This document shows, piece by piece, positions 26,036 through 35,536 of a stretch of 64,000 nucleotides of DNA (the stretch's first letter is position 1; every line of letters starts with the position of its first letter). The DNA comes from Vibrio sp. ED004. Lineage in GTDB: Bacteria; Pseudomonadota; Gammaproteobacteria; Enterobacterales; Vibrionaceae. The stretch spans positions 682,001-746,000 of the forward strand of contig NZ_CP066150.1 in the NCBI RefSeq assembly GCF_023206395.1. Reading direction: 5' to 3'. The position numbers and the translations under genes are program-made. The notes beneath the pieces are model-generated. The model saw only the letters and a list, made by a program, of their open reading frames with translations. It did no database searches and was not told where the DNA came from.

Positions 26036-28147
26036 TTATCTCGCAGCATCGATGGCTTGAACGACAGTGTCACTGTCCAGAATCACGGGCAGTGGAATAC
26101 CGCTTTTATAGCTTGGGCCATACACGATATTAAATGGCACACCAAATCGTCCGTTACTTTGTAAGTATTGAGTGACGCTTTCACTTGGTGTTGTCCAATC
26201 GCCTTTCATCAAAACAATGTCTTCTTGTTGCAGGTGGCTGTATACAGGATCTTGAAGAATCACGCCGATCTTGTTCGCCTTACAGGTGATACACCAGTCA
26301 GCAGTCACATCGACAAATACGGTTTTACCTTCATCGACCAATTGAGGAATTTGTTTCGCATCCAGCTTTTGCCAAGCAAGATCATCAACGATAGGCGTTG
26401 CCCAGTTATCTGCAGTAACACTGCCGACAATAAGAGCTGCACCAAACATCAAGGTAGTGGTTGCCATGATAGGTATGAGTACTTTACGTCCCAATTTCAT
26501 GCCAATCCAAACCAGTACTGAAATCACGATAAACAGTGACAACAAGATGGTTGGAAACTTGCCAATGAATGGGCTAAGTAGGCTTGTTAACCACAGGCTG
26601 GTGATGAACATCATTAAGCCAAATACCAGCTTAACCTTGAACATCCACGCGCCCGGCTTTGGTAGCAGTTTGGTGAGGCTAGGGAACAGCGCGAAAATTA
26701 GCCAAGGTGCACTCATACCAATACCAAGCGCGATGAAGATAGCCCACAACTCTTGGTAGCTTGCGCCCAGCGCGTAAGCCACGGCGGTACCAAGGAACGG
26801 AGCACTACAAGGCGTTGCTAACAGCGTGGCAAACATACCTTGAACAAAGTGACCTGAGTATGAGTCATCGCCTTTGGTTGCCATCCAAGTGTTTAAACCC
26901 GATGGCAGTCTGAACTCGAATAAACCAAGTAGGTTAATTGAGAACAGTAGGGTAATGATCAGCATAAACCCAATAAACCAAACGTTTTGGAATTGGATTC
27001 CCCAACCAATCGCATTACCGCCCATTTTGAGCACTGTCATGCCTAAGGCTAATAGCGCAAACGAGGTGATGACACCCATCGCCGATGCTAGGAATGAGAT
27101 TCGGATGTGTCGGTTTGATGCTCCTTGATTTTGAATGATGCTGTTTAGCTTCATTCCTAATACAGGTAAAACACACGGCATGATATTAAGGATCAAGCCA
27201 CCAATTAAGGCAAAGCCAATCATCGCAATAAAGCTGGTGTTACTTGATTGATAGGCGATAGGCTCTGAGCCAACCTGAGCAGTCATCTCTTCAGCAAAGT
27301 TAGTATCTGAAACCGTGACGCTAACGGTGCGATCCGTTAAGTCGACGTCACCAATCCAGTTACTCACATCGAAAACGGCCGTCATTGTGTTGTCTGTGAT
27401 ATGAATGGCTGGCTGAGAGAAGAAGTCGTCAATTACTTCTTGGCCATCAATCAACACCATCGGCTTATCCCAGCCTTCTATACTTGTTAGCTGAGTCACC
27501 AGTTGCTGCTTGCTCTTGTCCCAAAACAAGCCATTTACTGAAGTTCGGTTTGCTTCGCGCGGTGACTGGCTCATGCCTTGATTGAACAAGAACATGGCTT
27601 CTTCATCGAGCTCTAATGTTTGTGGGTCGATCGGCAGTTCGATGTCGTAATCGGTTAACACACAAATATTCGTGCACGACGGAAAAGTGAACGAAGCCTT
27701 GAAGATGGCTGGCTTAGTGTTGTCTTTCAGTGTGAGTGTGACCGGAAAGCTGACGTGCTTTTTGTAGCCCAACGTCATTACGTCTAGCTGCTCGTAGTAC
27801 TTCGGAATTGGCCAATGCCACTCTACCGACTCAATGTTTGTTGAACCAGACCAGTCCCAGCTTGGAGGTATGCCACCTTCGCCTGGGCTGCGCCAATAGG
27901 TTTTCCAGTCGCCGTCGAGCACGACATCCAGCACGGTTTGAATCTTAGAACCGTCATCCGACTGTTCACCTGTCGACATCATTCGCATTTTGACCGGTGG
28001 GTGTTCAGGCACGCTGAGCCAGCCTGTAGTCTGTGCTAAAGCATTAAATGATGTCATGACCAAAATGGCAGTGACTAAAGTTTTCGCGCATGTACGCATG
28101 CAGAATGCCAATGAATCGACAAACTTAGTTAGTAGTGTGTTGTACAC
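26036..28147 (-). CDS. scsB: ScsB-like thiol:disulfide interchange protein (DsbD family)
   Basis: 703 residues. N-terminal periplasmic domain (about 38-305) with a cysteine pair in FPSCTNICVLTDY; eight membrane helices from about 310 to 570 with the redox-active cysteines in LNIMPCVLPVLG and LATPCSAPFLG; C-terminal thioredoxin domain with active site DWCITCKANK. This is the three-module layout of ScsB/DsbD, which carries electrons from cytoplasmic thioredoxin to periplasmic partners, here ScsC and ScsD. The GTG at 28147 is chosen because GGAG lies 8 bp upstream; the ATG at 28099 gives a cleaner signal peptide (MRTCAKTLVTAILVM) but has a poor ribosome site. In Salmonella the scs genes protect against copper. 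Confidence 0.9.
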   Translation of the reverse strand: MYNTLLTKFVDSLAFCMRTCAKTLVTAILVMTSFNALAQTTGWLSVPEHPPVKMRMMSTGEQSDDGSKIQTVLDVVLDGDWKTYWRSPGEGGIPPSWDWSGSTNIESVEWHWPIPKYYEQLDVMTLGYKKHVSFPVTLTLKDNTKPAIFKASFTFPSCTNICVLTDYDIELPIDPQTLELDEEAMFLFNQGMSQSPREANRTSVNGLFWDKSKQQLVTQLTSIEGWDKPMVLIDGQEVIDDFFSQPAIHITDNTMTAVFDVSNWIGDVDLTDRTVSVTVSDTNFAEEMTAQVGSEPIAYQSSNTSFIAMIGFALIGGLILNIMPCVLPVLGMKLNSIIQNQGASNRHIRISFLASAMGVITSFALLALGMTVLKMGGNAIGWGIQFQNVWFIGFMLIITLLFSINLLGLFEFRLPSGLNTWMATKGDDSYSGHFVQGMFATLLATPCSAPFLGTAVAYALGASYQELWAIFIALGIGMSAPWLIFALFPSLTKLLPKPGAWMFKVKLVFGLMMFITSLWLTSLLSPFIGKFPTILLSLFIVISVLVWIGMKLGRKVLIPIMATTTLMFGAALIVGSVTADNWATPIVDDLAWQKLDAKQIPQLVDEGKTVFVDVTADWCITCKANKIGVILQDPVYSHLQQEDIVLMKGDWTTPSESVTQYLQSNGRFGVPFNIVYGPSYKSGIPLPVILDSDTVVQAIDAAR

Positions 28148-28194
28148 AAATGTATCTCCAAAAAATAAATAAAAGGGTGGAATAGCCCGGTTAT

Positions 28195-28671
28195 TTACTC
28201 TCTAAATATACAGTGCTTTAGGTGTAGGCGGTGTTTTGTTGGTCGAGTAGAGCGATGGTTGTCTCTAGATAATCTCGATATATGAGGTGAAAGGCTGAAT
28301 GCGACAGCAATAAATAAAATGAAAGGGATCAACCAGCCTGTTTTCGGCGTGGCGAAGATGAGCATTTTTGAGCTCAGGTCACAGGCGCTAGAATTCGGTG
28401 CCGTCAGTGATTTAGACGCATCTGAACCAAAAACGCTGACATAAAGCTCAGACATTTTTTTAAATGAAGCGATAGTCGCTTGTGGGTCGCTGGTTTCAGA
28501 ACCTATGTGTGTTGATTGGCTAACCGAAGCCTTAGAAAACGTCACTTTATTTGCAGACAGCGTACTTGCCAAACAAGTTACGATAACCAGTCCGGTAAGA
28601 AGAAGCGCCCAAAGCGATTGCTTTTGTTGGCGGTTCTGTTGGGATAAAGAAAGTAGCGATGTATTCAGCAA
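28195..28671 (-). CDS. Hypothetical protein upstream of scsB
   Basis: About 158 residues from a TTG; start uncertain because no ribosome site is seen and upstream is a stop followed by TTG, CTG or ATT only. Two hydrophobic segments (about 20-40 and 110-125) flank a polar, probably periplasmic loop with one cysteine (SSACDLSSK). The cytoplasmic tail is basic and ends HLKHCIFRE. It is probably the first gene of the scs cluster, 47 bp ahead of scsB, in the place of Salmonella scsA. The sequence is not recognisably ScsA. No activity is inferred. Confidence 0.6.
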   Translation of the reverse strand: MLNTSLLSLSQQNRQQKQSLWALLLTGLVIVTCLASTLSANKVTFSKASVSQSTHIGSETSDPQATIASFKKMSELYVSVFGSDASKSLTAPNSSACDLSSKMLIFATPKTGWLIPFILFIAVAFSLSPHISRLSRDNHRSTRPTKHRLHLKHCIFRE

Positions 28672-29038
28672 ATCAGTCAGTAATCGAATCAGTTAGTATT
28701 TAAAACGGGTTAGAAGCAGGCTAGCTTAGATAACTTTGCTGCGTGCCACAAGTCATAAAATTGTCAAAGTCAAAGGGGCACATAAACGCCAAACTCAGAG
28801 GCTAAGGCATCGCATTTTCACTTAAGTTCATAATAATCTGTTCTTTTTTTCTATTCGCTGTTTTGTTGACCAAAGCCGTGACTTCCCTTGAGCAGTATAT
28901 AATTAGCAAAGGTGTTCGATTGAATAAAAAAGAGCGATAAAACAGAGACAAAAAAGCCCAACCGTTCGTTAGGAACTCGATTGGGCTTCTTTCGCTAGCA
29001 TTGAAGTTCAGAACTCCAACGCCTTCTAATGGGTAATC
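28672..29038. other. 367-bp intergenic upstream of the scs cluster
   Basis: Besides the terminator of the next gene at 28951-28990 it holds the putative scs promoter. No gene supported. Confidence 0.5.
28951..28990 (-). terminator. Terminator of the small gene 29039-29287
   Basis: Minus-strand AAGCCCAA / TTGGGCTT around an 18-nt loop, followed by six T, 49 bp past the stop. Confidence 0.75.
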
Positions 29039-29287
29039 TTAGTGACTACGACGTGGGCCGTTACGCACTAGGTCTTTACCATTTTCAAAGACTTCTTGAG
29101 TGATCCAACGAGCAAGTAGAACTTTGTGGCTGCTGTTGAATACAGCAACGAAGTGACGACCATCTGAATTATTGGTTGCCATGCCTACGCCTTCAACCCC
29201 TTCAAGGCCCAAACCGCCAGCTTCCACTGAAATTAGGAATTTTTCTAGCTCTTCTAGAGACTCAATAACATCAAGTTCGTTGTTCAT
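29039..29287 (-). CDS. Small hypothetical protein, 82 residues
   Basis: 82 residues. A glycine- and glutamate-rich N-terminal half (LEELEKFLISVEAGG) leads to a short strand region (HFVAVFNSSHKVLLARW) and a basic tail ending NGPRRSH. It has no signal peptide or membrane segment. Start by ATG, with AGAGAATAGAAAA before it; its own terminator follows. It is not a member of a family I recognise. Confidence 0.7.
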   Translation of the reverse strand: MNNELDVIESLEELEKFLISVEAGGLGLEGVEGVGMATNNSDGRHFVAVFNSSHKVLLARWITQEVFENGKDLVRNGPRRSH

Positions 29288-29539
29288 TTTTCTATTCTCT
29301 TGCTGTGAGCCAACATCGGATTCAAGGCATTTTAATGCATGTACCTAGGTGAAGATATTGGCCGTTGTTCTTTGTTGGTTGCGTACTCTACAGGTCATAA
29401 GAGGGGATTGGAACTCTCAAATATTAGATGCGGACTGATATTTTGCGAATTTTTAACACAACATACCTTTAAATGCTTGTTATCCATATTCTTTTTACTA
29501 CTATTTATAGGGTCAATTTAGACAATAATAGGAATTAAT

Positions 29540-31144
29540 ATGATGAAGGTTTGGCGTTGTCTATTGTTAATGTTGGCGTTTGTCGCATTTGGAAGTTATG
29601 CACAAAGCGTCGAGAAAATAGCACAAGTACAAGATCAGTTGATGCTCGATTTGGCAACACTAGAAACGGCGCACGATGCTGAGAAACCCTTTCTTGAAGA
29701 TATATTAAGGCGTAAGAACCAAGGCTTGCGCGAAGATATATTCACCCAGTTATCATCCGATAAGAAAGAAGAGCTCAATATTGTTCTTGCTCAGCAGGTT
29801 GAACTATTACAAAAATTATTGTCATTGAATGATATTAAAATCGTTTCAATGAGCAAAGAAAACCGTTCGACAGAGGGTGATGCTAAGAAACGTCTTGAGC
29901 TTCGCATTCAAAAACGAATCGGGATGATGGATGTTTATTATCAGCAATTGGCTAAGACACTCGACTGGTCAAAAGAGCGTGGTATTGATGTAGCCGTCCC
30001 TGAAGCTGATCTCAAAACGGCGCTGGTGGCTCGTTCTAAATATCTGACTAATGCCATTCTTTACACTGATACACAGCGACAAGATCTTGAAGCGCGCCTG
30101 TCTTTCGTGAATGAAGAAGAGAAAGCGGTCATTAAAAAAGAACTGGAACGCTTCAGCGAACGTACCAGCGTTATGGTGGCGAGCTTAGAAGAAACCATCA
30201 CCTTGATGGAACCGTTTGGCGTCGATGTGACCTCTTACAAGCGTGTGCTACTAGCAACGACGGGCGACATTAACGCCGATGTATTGGATGTCGATGTCGC
30301 ACTAGAGCTACTAGACGGTTGGCTACGTTCCTTCAGTTCATGGGCTTTTGAAAATACCCCTTCTTTTATCGTTAAACTCGCTCTGTTTCTCGGTATTTTG
30401 TACGTCACTCGCCTAATTGCTAACGTAGCTCGTAAGACGGTTCGCAAGAGCGTTTCGCACTCTAAAATGGACTTTAGTGTATTGATGCAAGACTTCTTTG
30501 TATCAATCGCATCCAAAGCGGTCGTGTTTGTTGGCCTGCTTATCGCTTTGTCTCAAATAGGGATTGAGCTAGCGCCGCTATTAACAGGTTTCGGTGTCGC
30601 GGGTGTCATCATTGGTTTTGCATTGCAAGATACGCTGTCTAACTTTGCGTCTGGTTTGATGATCTTGATTTACCGTCCTTACGATGTCGGTGACATGGTA
30701 AAAGTCGCGGGCGTTCAAGGCACAGTAAAAGACATGAGCTTAGTATCGACAACGGTTCAAACCATCGATAACCAACGCTTGGTGATCCCGAACAACAAGA
30801 TCTGGGGTGACGTTATCAATAACATCACGGCAGAGCGCGTGAGACGTGTGGATATGGTGTTTGGCATCGGTTATTCAGATGACATCGATAAAGCAAAAGC
30901 AGTATTGAACGACATCATTATTGCGCACCCTCTAGTGCTTAAAAAGCCTGAGCATATGATTAAGCTGCATACCTTAAATACGTCTTCTGTAGACTTCGTG
31001 GTAAGACCGTGGGTTAAGACAGACGATTACTGGGATGTATATTGGGATGTGACGGAAACTGTGAAGAAACGCTTTGATGAAGAAGGCATCACGATTCCAT
31101 TCCCGCAACGAGATGTGCATATTTACAATCACGAAGAGAGTTAA
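29540..31144 (+). CDS. MscS-family mechanosensitive channel with long N-terminal periplasmic domain
   Basis: 534 residues. Signal peptide (about 1-21, ending SYAQ), a coiled-coil-rich periplasmic region to about 270, then three membrane helices (about 277-298, 325-345, 350-375). The pore helix reads LLTGFGVAGVIIGFALQDTL and NFASGLMILIYRPYDVGDMV, the classic MscS TM3 with small residues packed for gating. The beta domain that follows has TVQTIDNQRLVIPNNKIWGD. It opens on membrane tension to release osmolytes. The ATG follows AGGAATTAAT. The N-terminal extension is bigger than in E. coli MscS (286 residues) but smaller than MscK. Confidence 0.92.
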   Translation: MMKVWRCLLLMLAFVAFGSYAQSVEKIAQVQDQLMLDLATLETAHDAEKPFLEDILRRKNQGLREDIFTQLSSDKKEELNIVLAQQVELLQKLLSLNDIKIVSMSKENRSTEGDAKKRLELRIQKRIGMMDVYYQQLAKTLDWSKERGIDVAVPEADLKTALVARSKYLTNAILYTDTQRQDLEARLSFVNEEEKAVIKKELERFSERTSVMVASLEETITLMEPFGVDVTSYKRVLLATTGDINADVLDVDVALELLDGWLRSFSSWAFENTPSFIVKLALFLGILYVTRLIANVARKTVRKSVSHSKMDFSVLMQDFFVSIASKAVVFVGLLIALSQIGIELAPLLTGFGVAGVIIGFALQDTLSNFASGLMILIYRPYDVGDMVKVAGVQGTVKDMSLVSTTVQTIDNQRLVIPNNKIWGDVINNITAERVRRVDMVFGIGYSDDIDKAKAVLNDIIIAHPLVLKKPEHMIKLHTLNTSSVDFVVRPWVKTDDYWDVYWDVTETVKKRFDEEGITIPFPQRDVHIYNHEES

Positions 31145-31177
31145 TTCGTCTAAAAGTCGATTTTTTCATGTGACAAT

Positions 31178-31207
31178 CAAATGGACGCCAAATAGGTGTC
31201 CATTTTT
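31178..31207 (+). terminator. Terminator of the MscS gene
   Basis: AAATGGACGCC / GGTGTCCATTTTT with loop AAATA, one G-T pair, followed by T's. Confidence 0.75.
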
Positions 31208-31308
31208 GTTGGAAGCCAGTTTATCTGAATCTCGTTCTTTTATGTCACTCCACGCTAGTCAGAATTGCGTTATCATGGGGCAGGCTCAGTCTGGATAGTT
31301 GAAATCGA

Positions 31309-32142
31309 ATGGATGATTCACAGCAAAACCCAAAAACGAGAAATACAACGGTAAGAAAAGCGACGCGAATCGAAAGTGTCATGAACTCGGCGATGTGGCA
31401 TTTAACCCAGAGGGACATGACGGAAAGCGAGTTGATTGCGAAGTTAAAAGTGAAAACGGACAATCAAGATTGGATCAATGAAACCTTGAGCAACTTGAAA
31501 GGTTACGGCTATCTTAAATCCGACCAAGATTTTGCTGAGCAATTCGCAGAACAAGCCTTCTTTGGCGAATTTGGATCTCGATACATCGTAGAGAAATTGA
31601 AGAAGAAGGGACTCTCTGATTCGATTATTGCTGATGCTATTCACAAGGTTTCTTCAGAAAAAAATATCGACGAACAAACTATATTGATAGAGCGAATCAA
31701 CAACTACTATACAAGCTTTACCATGAGCCGTGAAAAGTTGGTCGCCTCACTGCAAAAACGTGGCTTCAGCTATCAACAGGTCAAAGTTGCCATCGAGCAG
31801 CACCCACAAGCGCATGAACTGAAAAGCAATATCCAAATCAAGGCCGACAAAGCGGATTTGGAGAAGGAAGTGCTCAAGTATGCTCGCAAAGGGAAAGGCT
31901 TAACCGCTATCCAACAAGAACTTAGACAGCGACAAATCGATACCACTGAACTTTCAACGTTGATCGACCGATTGATCAATGAAGAGCAATTGGACTTTTA
32001 CTCTTCTTGTTTGGAACAGCTTCAGAAAAAATCTTATGACCTTAACGATCATAAGGAACGCTCAAAGGCTTACGCCATGTTGAGCCGCAAAGGCTTTTCA
32101 TCCGATGAGATTAAATTCGCATTAAGTGAAGGCAACGAATAA
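31309..32142 (+). CDS. RecX-like protein with two extra helical repeat modules
   Basis: 277 residues, nearly twice the usual RecX (about 150). Residues about 25-165 align with RecX: AMWHLTQRDMTESELIAKL, then FAEQFAEQAFFGEFGSRYI followed by LKKKGLSDSIIADAI, and a third module SREKLVASLQKRGFSYQQV. From about 185 to 275 two more three-helix modules follow: VLKYARKGKGLTAIQQEL and an end with AYAMLSRKGFSSDEIKFAL. RecX proteins bind RecA filaments and limit recombination. A RecA is not near; in Vibrio the canonical recX sits beside recA on chromosome I, so this is probably a paralogue. Role uncertain. The ATG has a weak ribosome site. Confidence 0.75.
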   Translation: MDDSQQNPKTRNTTVRKATRIESVMNSAMWHLTQRDMTESELIAKLKVKTDNQDWINETLSNLKGYGYLKSDQDFAEQFAEQAFFGEFGSRYIVEKLKKKGLSDSIIADAIHKVSSEKNIDEQTILIERINNYYTSFTMSREKLVASLQKRGFSYQQVKVAIEQHPQAHELKSNIQIKADKADLEKEVLKYARKGKGLTAIQQELRQRQIDTTELSTLIDRLINEEQLDFYSSCLEQLQKKSYDLNDHKERSKAYAMLSRKGFSSDEIKFALSEGNE

Positions 32143-32164
32143 GCCAGATACAGACTAAATAAGC

Positions 32165-32959
32165 TTAACGAGTGGTGTGTTGGTTTTCAGTGATGCCTAA
32201 TCCGTTACGTAAGGCGAACTGCACTAACTCGTTGTGATTATTGAGCTCCATTAGCCCAAGCATTCTGTATTTATGGGATTCAATGGTACGTGGGCTCAAG
32301 TGCAACCTATCGGCACACTCTTTGGCGGTAAACCCCTGAGCAATAAGAGAAAGCACGGTGGTTTGCTTCTTCGTCAGTAACAGCAATTTATCGCTATCAT
32401 CTTCCCACAAGTTTTCGCTTTGATTCAGTGTTCTCGCTAAGGTTGAATGCTGCCAATAACAAAGCCACATTTCACAGACTAGTTTCAGGCGTTTGATGTC
32501 TTCGAAACCCAAGGTGGTTTTGTTGTCATGAAAGTTGGTAAAAGAGAGAGCGCCCCAGCGTTGATTGAACAGTTGCAGAGGGATAATACAGTGCCATTTT
32601 CCACCTTGTTTATGTATTTGACTCAACACATCGTTTTGGCTGATCGCGAGTTGTGCCTCTGAAAACTCCAAGTAGGTTTCGGACGTTTTAAGAAGTTTTA
32701 GATATTCAAGGTGGTTACAACCAACAAAGTCTCTTTTGTTGATTGAAGGGATGTGCGATTTGGAAACGGAACAGGTTTTCCCATCTTCCAGTAACACCAT
32801 CGAATTCGGGTAAAGTGTGAGCCTATCAATATCGAACCAGTCTAGAACATCAAAGCTTGCTGTGGACCAAGTCGCGTTAAAATCCCTTGGGTCACTATTG
32901 ATCAAAGTTGCAGACTGACTCATCAACAATTGCTCAAAGCTCTGGTTAGAGGCGTTCAC
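32165..32959 (-). CDS. LuxR-type transcriptional regulator
   Basis: 264 residues. The C-terminal LuxR HTH (about 200-260) is complete: LLTKKQTTVLSLIAQGFTAKEC, ADRLHLSPRTIESHKYRML. The N-terminal 190 residues look like a GAF- or autoinducer-binding-like fold (WHCIIPLQLFNQRWGALSF), without a receiver, so it probably binds a small ligand rather than being phosphorylated. Start is GTG with AAGGAT at 6 bp. It is convergent with the RecX-like gene and divergent from the DUF3187 gene. Target unknown. Confidence 0.85.
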   Translation of the reverse strand: MNASNQSFEQLLMSQSATLINSDPRDFNATWSTASFDVLDWFDIDRLTLYPNSMVLLEDGKTCSVSKSHIPSINKRDFVGCNHLEYLKLLKTSETYLEFSEAQLAISQNDVLSQIHKQGGKWHCIIPLQLFNQRWGALSFTNFHDNKTTLGFEDIKRLKLVCEMWLCYWQHSTLARTLNQSENLWEDDSDKLLLLTKKQTTVLSLIAQGFTAKECADRLHLSPRTIESHKYRMLGLMELNNHNELVQFALRNGLGITENQHTTR

Positions 32960-33179
32960 ATTTTATCCTTATTAAAAATTTGGCTATTCATTCACGCGGT
33001 GAAGATATTCGCTAACTCGTGGCAGCGCAAGTTAACGGGATAAGATAACTAAGGTGTTCTTAATTCTCTTTTTTTATAACACTTTGTTCTATCTATTCTA
33101 GTCAAAAGCAGTACATTTTCTGCATAAATCAGCCTGTGATTTTAAGAGAATCGGACGTTTTATATCATCGAGCAGAACC

Positions 33180-34139
33180 GTGATAGCGTTTAGAGTCTTA
33201 CTCACTTCATCCATACTGATCCTCACTTTTCCTAGCGCCATAGCGTCGCCAATGTTTGTTTACGCTCAGTCTCCAATTCATTCAAACGTTCTCTCAACTC
33301 AGCTGCGTTCTGCCCAACCGAATAGAGCCGGCACTATAGAGTTCAAGTCATCTTATACACAGGCCAGTATATGGGCTCATACGGAAGCCTATTCTCTAGA
33401 CTACTACCAAAACCAATCCAATATTGCTGTTGAGTGGCAAGCGTCTCCCATTTGGAAAACAGAACTGGATTATCGTGTCGTCACTGCCAAAGATAACGGC
33501 TTAGATAGTTTTGTGATGGGGTTTCATGACCTATTTGGCATTGGGCAGAATGGACGTGATGAGGTAGCAGAAGATCAATTCACCATGGATTTTCATAATG
33601 CTGGCGTTCATGTCTCTGATTTTGAAGGTGATGACTTAACCAATGCACTGACTTTTTACAATGAGCTGTTGCTGTATTCCAGAGGGCCTATGTCGCTCTC
33701 TGCTGGTGGTTCTTTGTATTACAACAACGTAAGAATTGGCCAATTTGCGAGAACAAGTTTTGAGCAAGGCATTCAACTTAACTACAGCTATATCACACCC
33801 AAACACAGTATTTTTTCGACCGTCGGTTTAGTGCATCGAAATGGCGATAATTCTTTTGTTGGCCTAGAAGACTTAAGTTTTGAAAACGTAAGCGCGAGTT
33901 GGGCGATAGGGTATGAGTATCGACTGAATCAGCGTCATAGTTTGCTTATTGAATCTCTCAACTATCAAGGGTGGGCGAGCAACGATCCAGATTTTTCTGA
34001 ACCTTCCAACGAAGTGGTCGTGGGTTACCGTTATCGCCTACATCAACTTGCGATTGAGGCTTTGATGATCGAAAACATCCGTAACATGGACAACAGTACC
34101 GACATCGGGTTTACGCTCGGGTTGCGTTTCTCAATATAA
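33180..34139 (+). CDS. DUF3187-family outer-membrane-like protein
   Basis: 319 residues. Signal peptide (about 1-23) then a beta-strand-rich chain ending in LGLRFSI, with alternating aromatic strands such as LSLYYN-type repeats and a C-terminal aromatic/hydrophobic strand suited to the Bam machinery. Features including LDYYQNQSNIAVEWQ and FVMGFHDLFGIGQNGRDE match DUF3187, a family of predicted barrel proteins of unknown role. The start is GTG at 33180; the ribosome site is poor, so the exact start is uncertain. The divergent LuxR regulator 220 bp away may control it. Confidence 0.78.
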   Translation: MIAFRVLLTSSILILTFPSAIASPMFVYAQSPIHSNVLSTQLRSAQPNRAGTIEFKSSYTQASIWAHTEAYSLDYYQNQSNIAVEWQASPIWKTELDYRVVTAKDNGLDSFVMGFHDLFGIGQNGRDEVAEDQFTMDFHNAGVHVSDFEGDDLTNALTFYNELLLYSRGPMSLSAGGSLYYNNVRIGQFARTSFEQGIQLNYSYITPKHSIFSTVGLVHRNGDNSFVGLEDLSFENVSASWAIGYEYRLNQRHSLLIESLNYQGWASNDPDFSEPSNEVVVGYRYRLHQLAIEALMIENIRNMDNSTDIGFTLGLRFSI

Positions 34140-34294
34140 AAGCCATATCAACATATCATTATGTAATTTAATTCATCAAAGCTATAAAATTTCAGTAAAT
34201 TTACGGTATATCAATAACGTGATTTTTTGAACAATAGTGCCACTCCAAAAGGCCGGACTAACAAGGCCGAATCAATATATAGGTAGTGGTAACC

Positions 34295-35335
34295 ATGAAA
34301 AAAACATTAGTAGCACTTGCGATTGCAAGCATTTCAACTTCAGCATTCGCTGTAAACACAAGCAGCCAAAACAGCCAGAATGAAGAGATGTTTGCTTTTG
34401 ATTCTATGCACAAAGATCAATTCTCAGTAGCAGGTTCTTTCGGTGTTGGTGGTTACTACGACACAGGTTCTAAAGCATTTTACGATGATTGGGCGACAGG
34501 CCTAACGCTTGCGGTAAGTTACCGTAACAACCGTTTTGTTGGTTACTTCGAAACTGACATGATGCTGAACTACACAACTGACAATAACGTTGCAGCGAAC
34601 GACGCAGCGACATCTGCTTGGGTGAACGGTATTGATACTGGCCCTGCGACAGACGTAGATAAAGCGTGGTTAGGTTTCGACACTGGTTACGGTATCGCTT
34701 CATTTGGTTGGGAAAATGACACGGCGCTAGATAAAGTCGATGGCGCAGGCGACAACACTTATGAGTTTGGTGCTTCTGCTGGCGATGCTTCTGATGCATT
34801 CAACGTAGTTAAGTTCCAAGGTGCAACAAGCGGCATTGCTTACGGTATCTCTTACTTTGAAACGAAAGATTCTCGCAACGATGATAATTTCGACAAAGGT
34901 GTGAACGGCTACATCGGTCTAGAGCAAGAAGTATTCAACCTATACGCTGGTTACGAGAACCGTGACTACGAAGATGATTTCGAAGTTTACACAGTGACAG
35001 GTAACGTTAAAGTTGGCGCGCTTAAGTTAGGTGTGAACTCTTGGATTGAAGAGAGTGATTCTGAGAAAAACACAGGTTACTACCTATCTGGTGGCTTCAC
35101 AGTTTCTGAAGACCTAACGCTTGCTGCTGGTTACGCATCTAGCAACAACGAACTTGACGGACAAGCGGATGTAGATGCTTCTTACATCAACATCGCTGCA
35201 ATGTACCGTATCGCAGAAAATGCAGACATGGGCATCGATATCAAACAAGACATTGAAGGCTCTCGCATTGGTTCTACTGGTATGCAATACGACGAAGAAA
35301 CACACGTATTCGCCGCTGCTTACTACTACTTCTAA
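34295..35335 (+). CDS. Outer-membrane porin
   Basis: 346 residues. Signal peptide MKKTLVALAIASISTSAFA, mature part rich in Asp/Gly/Tyr with alternating strands and C-terminal AAAYYYF (terminal Phe). It matches the Gram-negative porin pattern (GYGIASFGWENDTALDK resembles the loop-3 constriction region; GLEQEVFNLYAGYENRD). It is not the same subtype as the OmpU-like porin at 21890. The GTG at 34286 is in frame, but the ATG at 34295 begins the signal peptide. Codon use is strongly biased (GGT, AAC, GTA), suggesting high expression. Substrate not determined. Confidence 0.85.
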   Translation: MKKTLVALAIASISTSAFAVNTSSQNSQNEEMFAFDSMHKDQFSVAGSFGVGGYYDTGSKAFYDDWATGLTLAVSYRNNRFVGYFETDMMLNYTTDNNVAANDAATSAWVNGIDTGPATDVDKAWLGFDTGYGIASFGWENDTALDKVDGAGDNTYEFGASAGDASDAFNVVKFQGATSGIAYGISYFETKDSRNDDNFDKGVNGYIGLEQEVFNLYAGYENRDYEDDFEVYTVTGNVKVGALKLGVNSWIEESDSEKNTGYYLSGGFTVSEDLTLAAGYASSNNELDGQADVDASYINIAAMYRIAENADMGIDIKQDIEGSRIGSTGMQYDEETHVFAAAYYYF

Positions 35336-35412
35336 GAACATAAGTAATTCTAAGAGCTTAAATTTACTTAAGAACTTAAGCCCTTAGAACTCAAATACTC
35401 GAAATTGAACGC

Positions 35413-35456
35413 TATGGTGTAATTGCTGCCCGGTCTTTACACCATATTCTCTTCTT
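35413..35456 (+). terminator. Terminator-like hairpin after the porin
   Basis: Perfect 10-bp inverted repeat TATGGTGTAA / TTACACCATA around 14 nt, followed by a pyrimidine tract TTCTCTTCTTT. The tail is a mix of T and C, weaker than usual. Confidence 0.5.
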
Positions 35457-35494
35457 TGTGCGGCTTAAGCATCCACTGTTCGACATGTGGTATG

Positions 35495-35515
35495 CCACTC
35501 AAGTTTGACGAGTGG
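35495..35515 (+). repeat. Short inverted repeat in the leader of the 35537 gene
   Basis: CCACTC / GAGTGG around 9 nt, ending 8 bp before the GGAG ribosome site of the next gene. It could form a leader hairpin; effect on translation is only a guess. Confidence 0.3.
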
Positions 35516-35536
35516 ATTATTATCTGGAGAAATACA

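Noticed and set aside
29339..29521. 60-codon plus-strand frame before the MscS gene
   Set aside because: No ribosome site, stops before the real start region, and cysteine-rich random-looking sequence.
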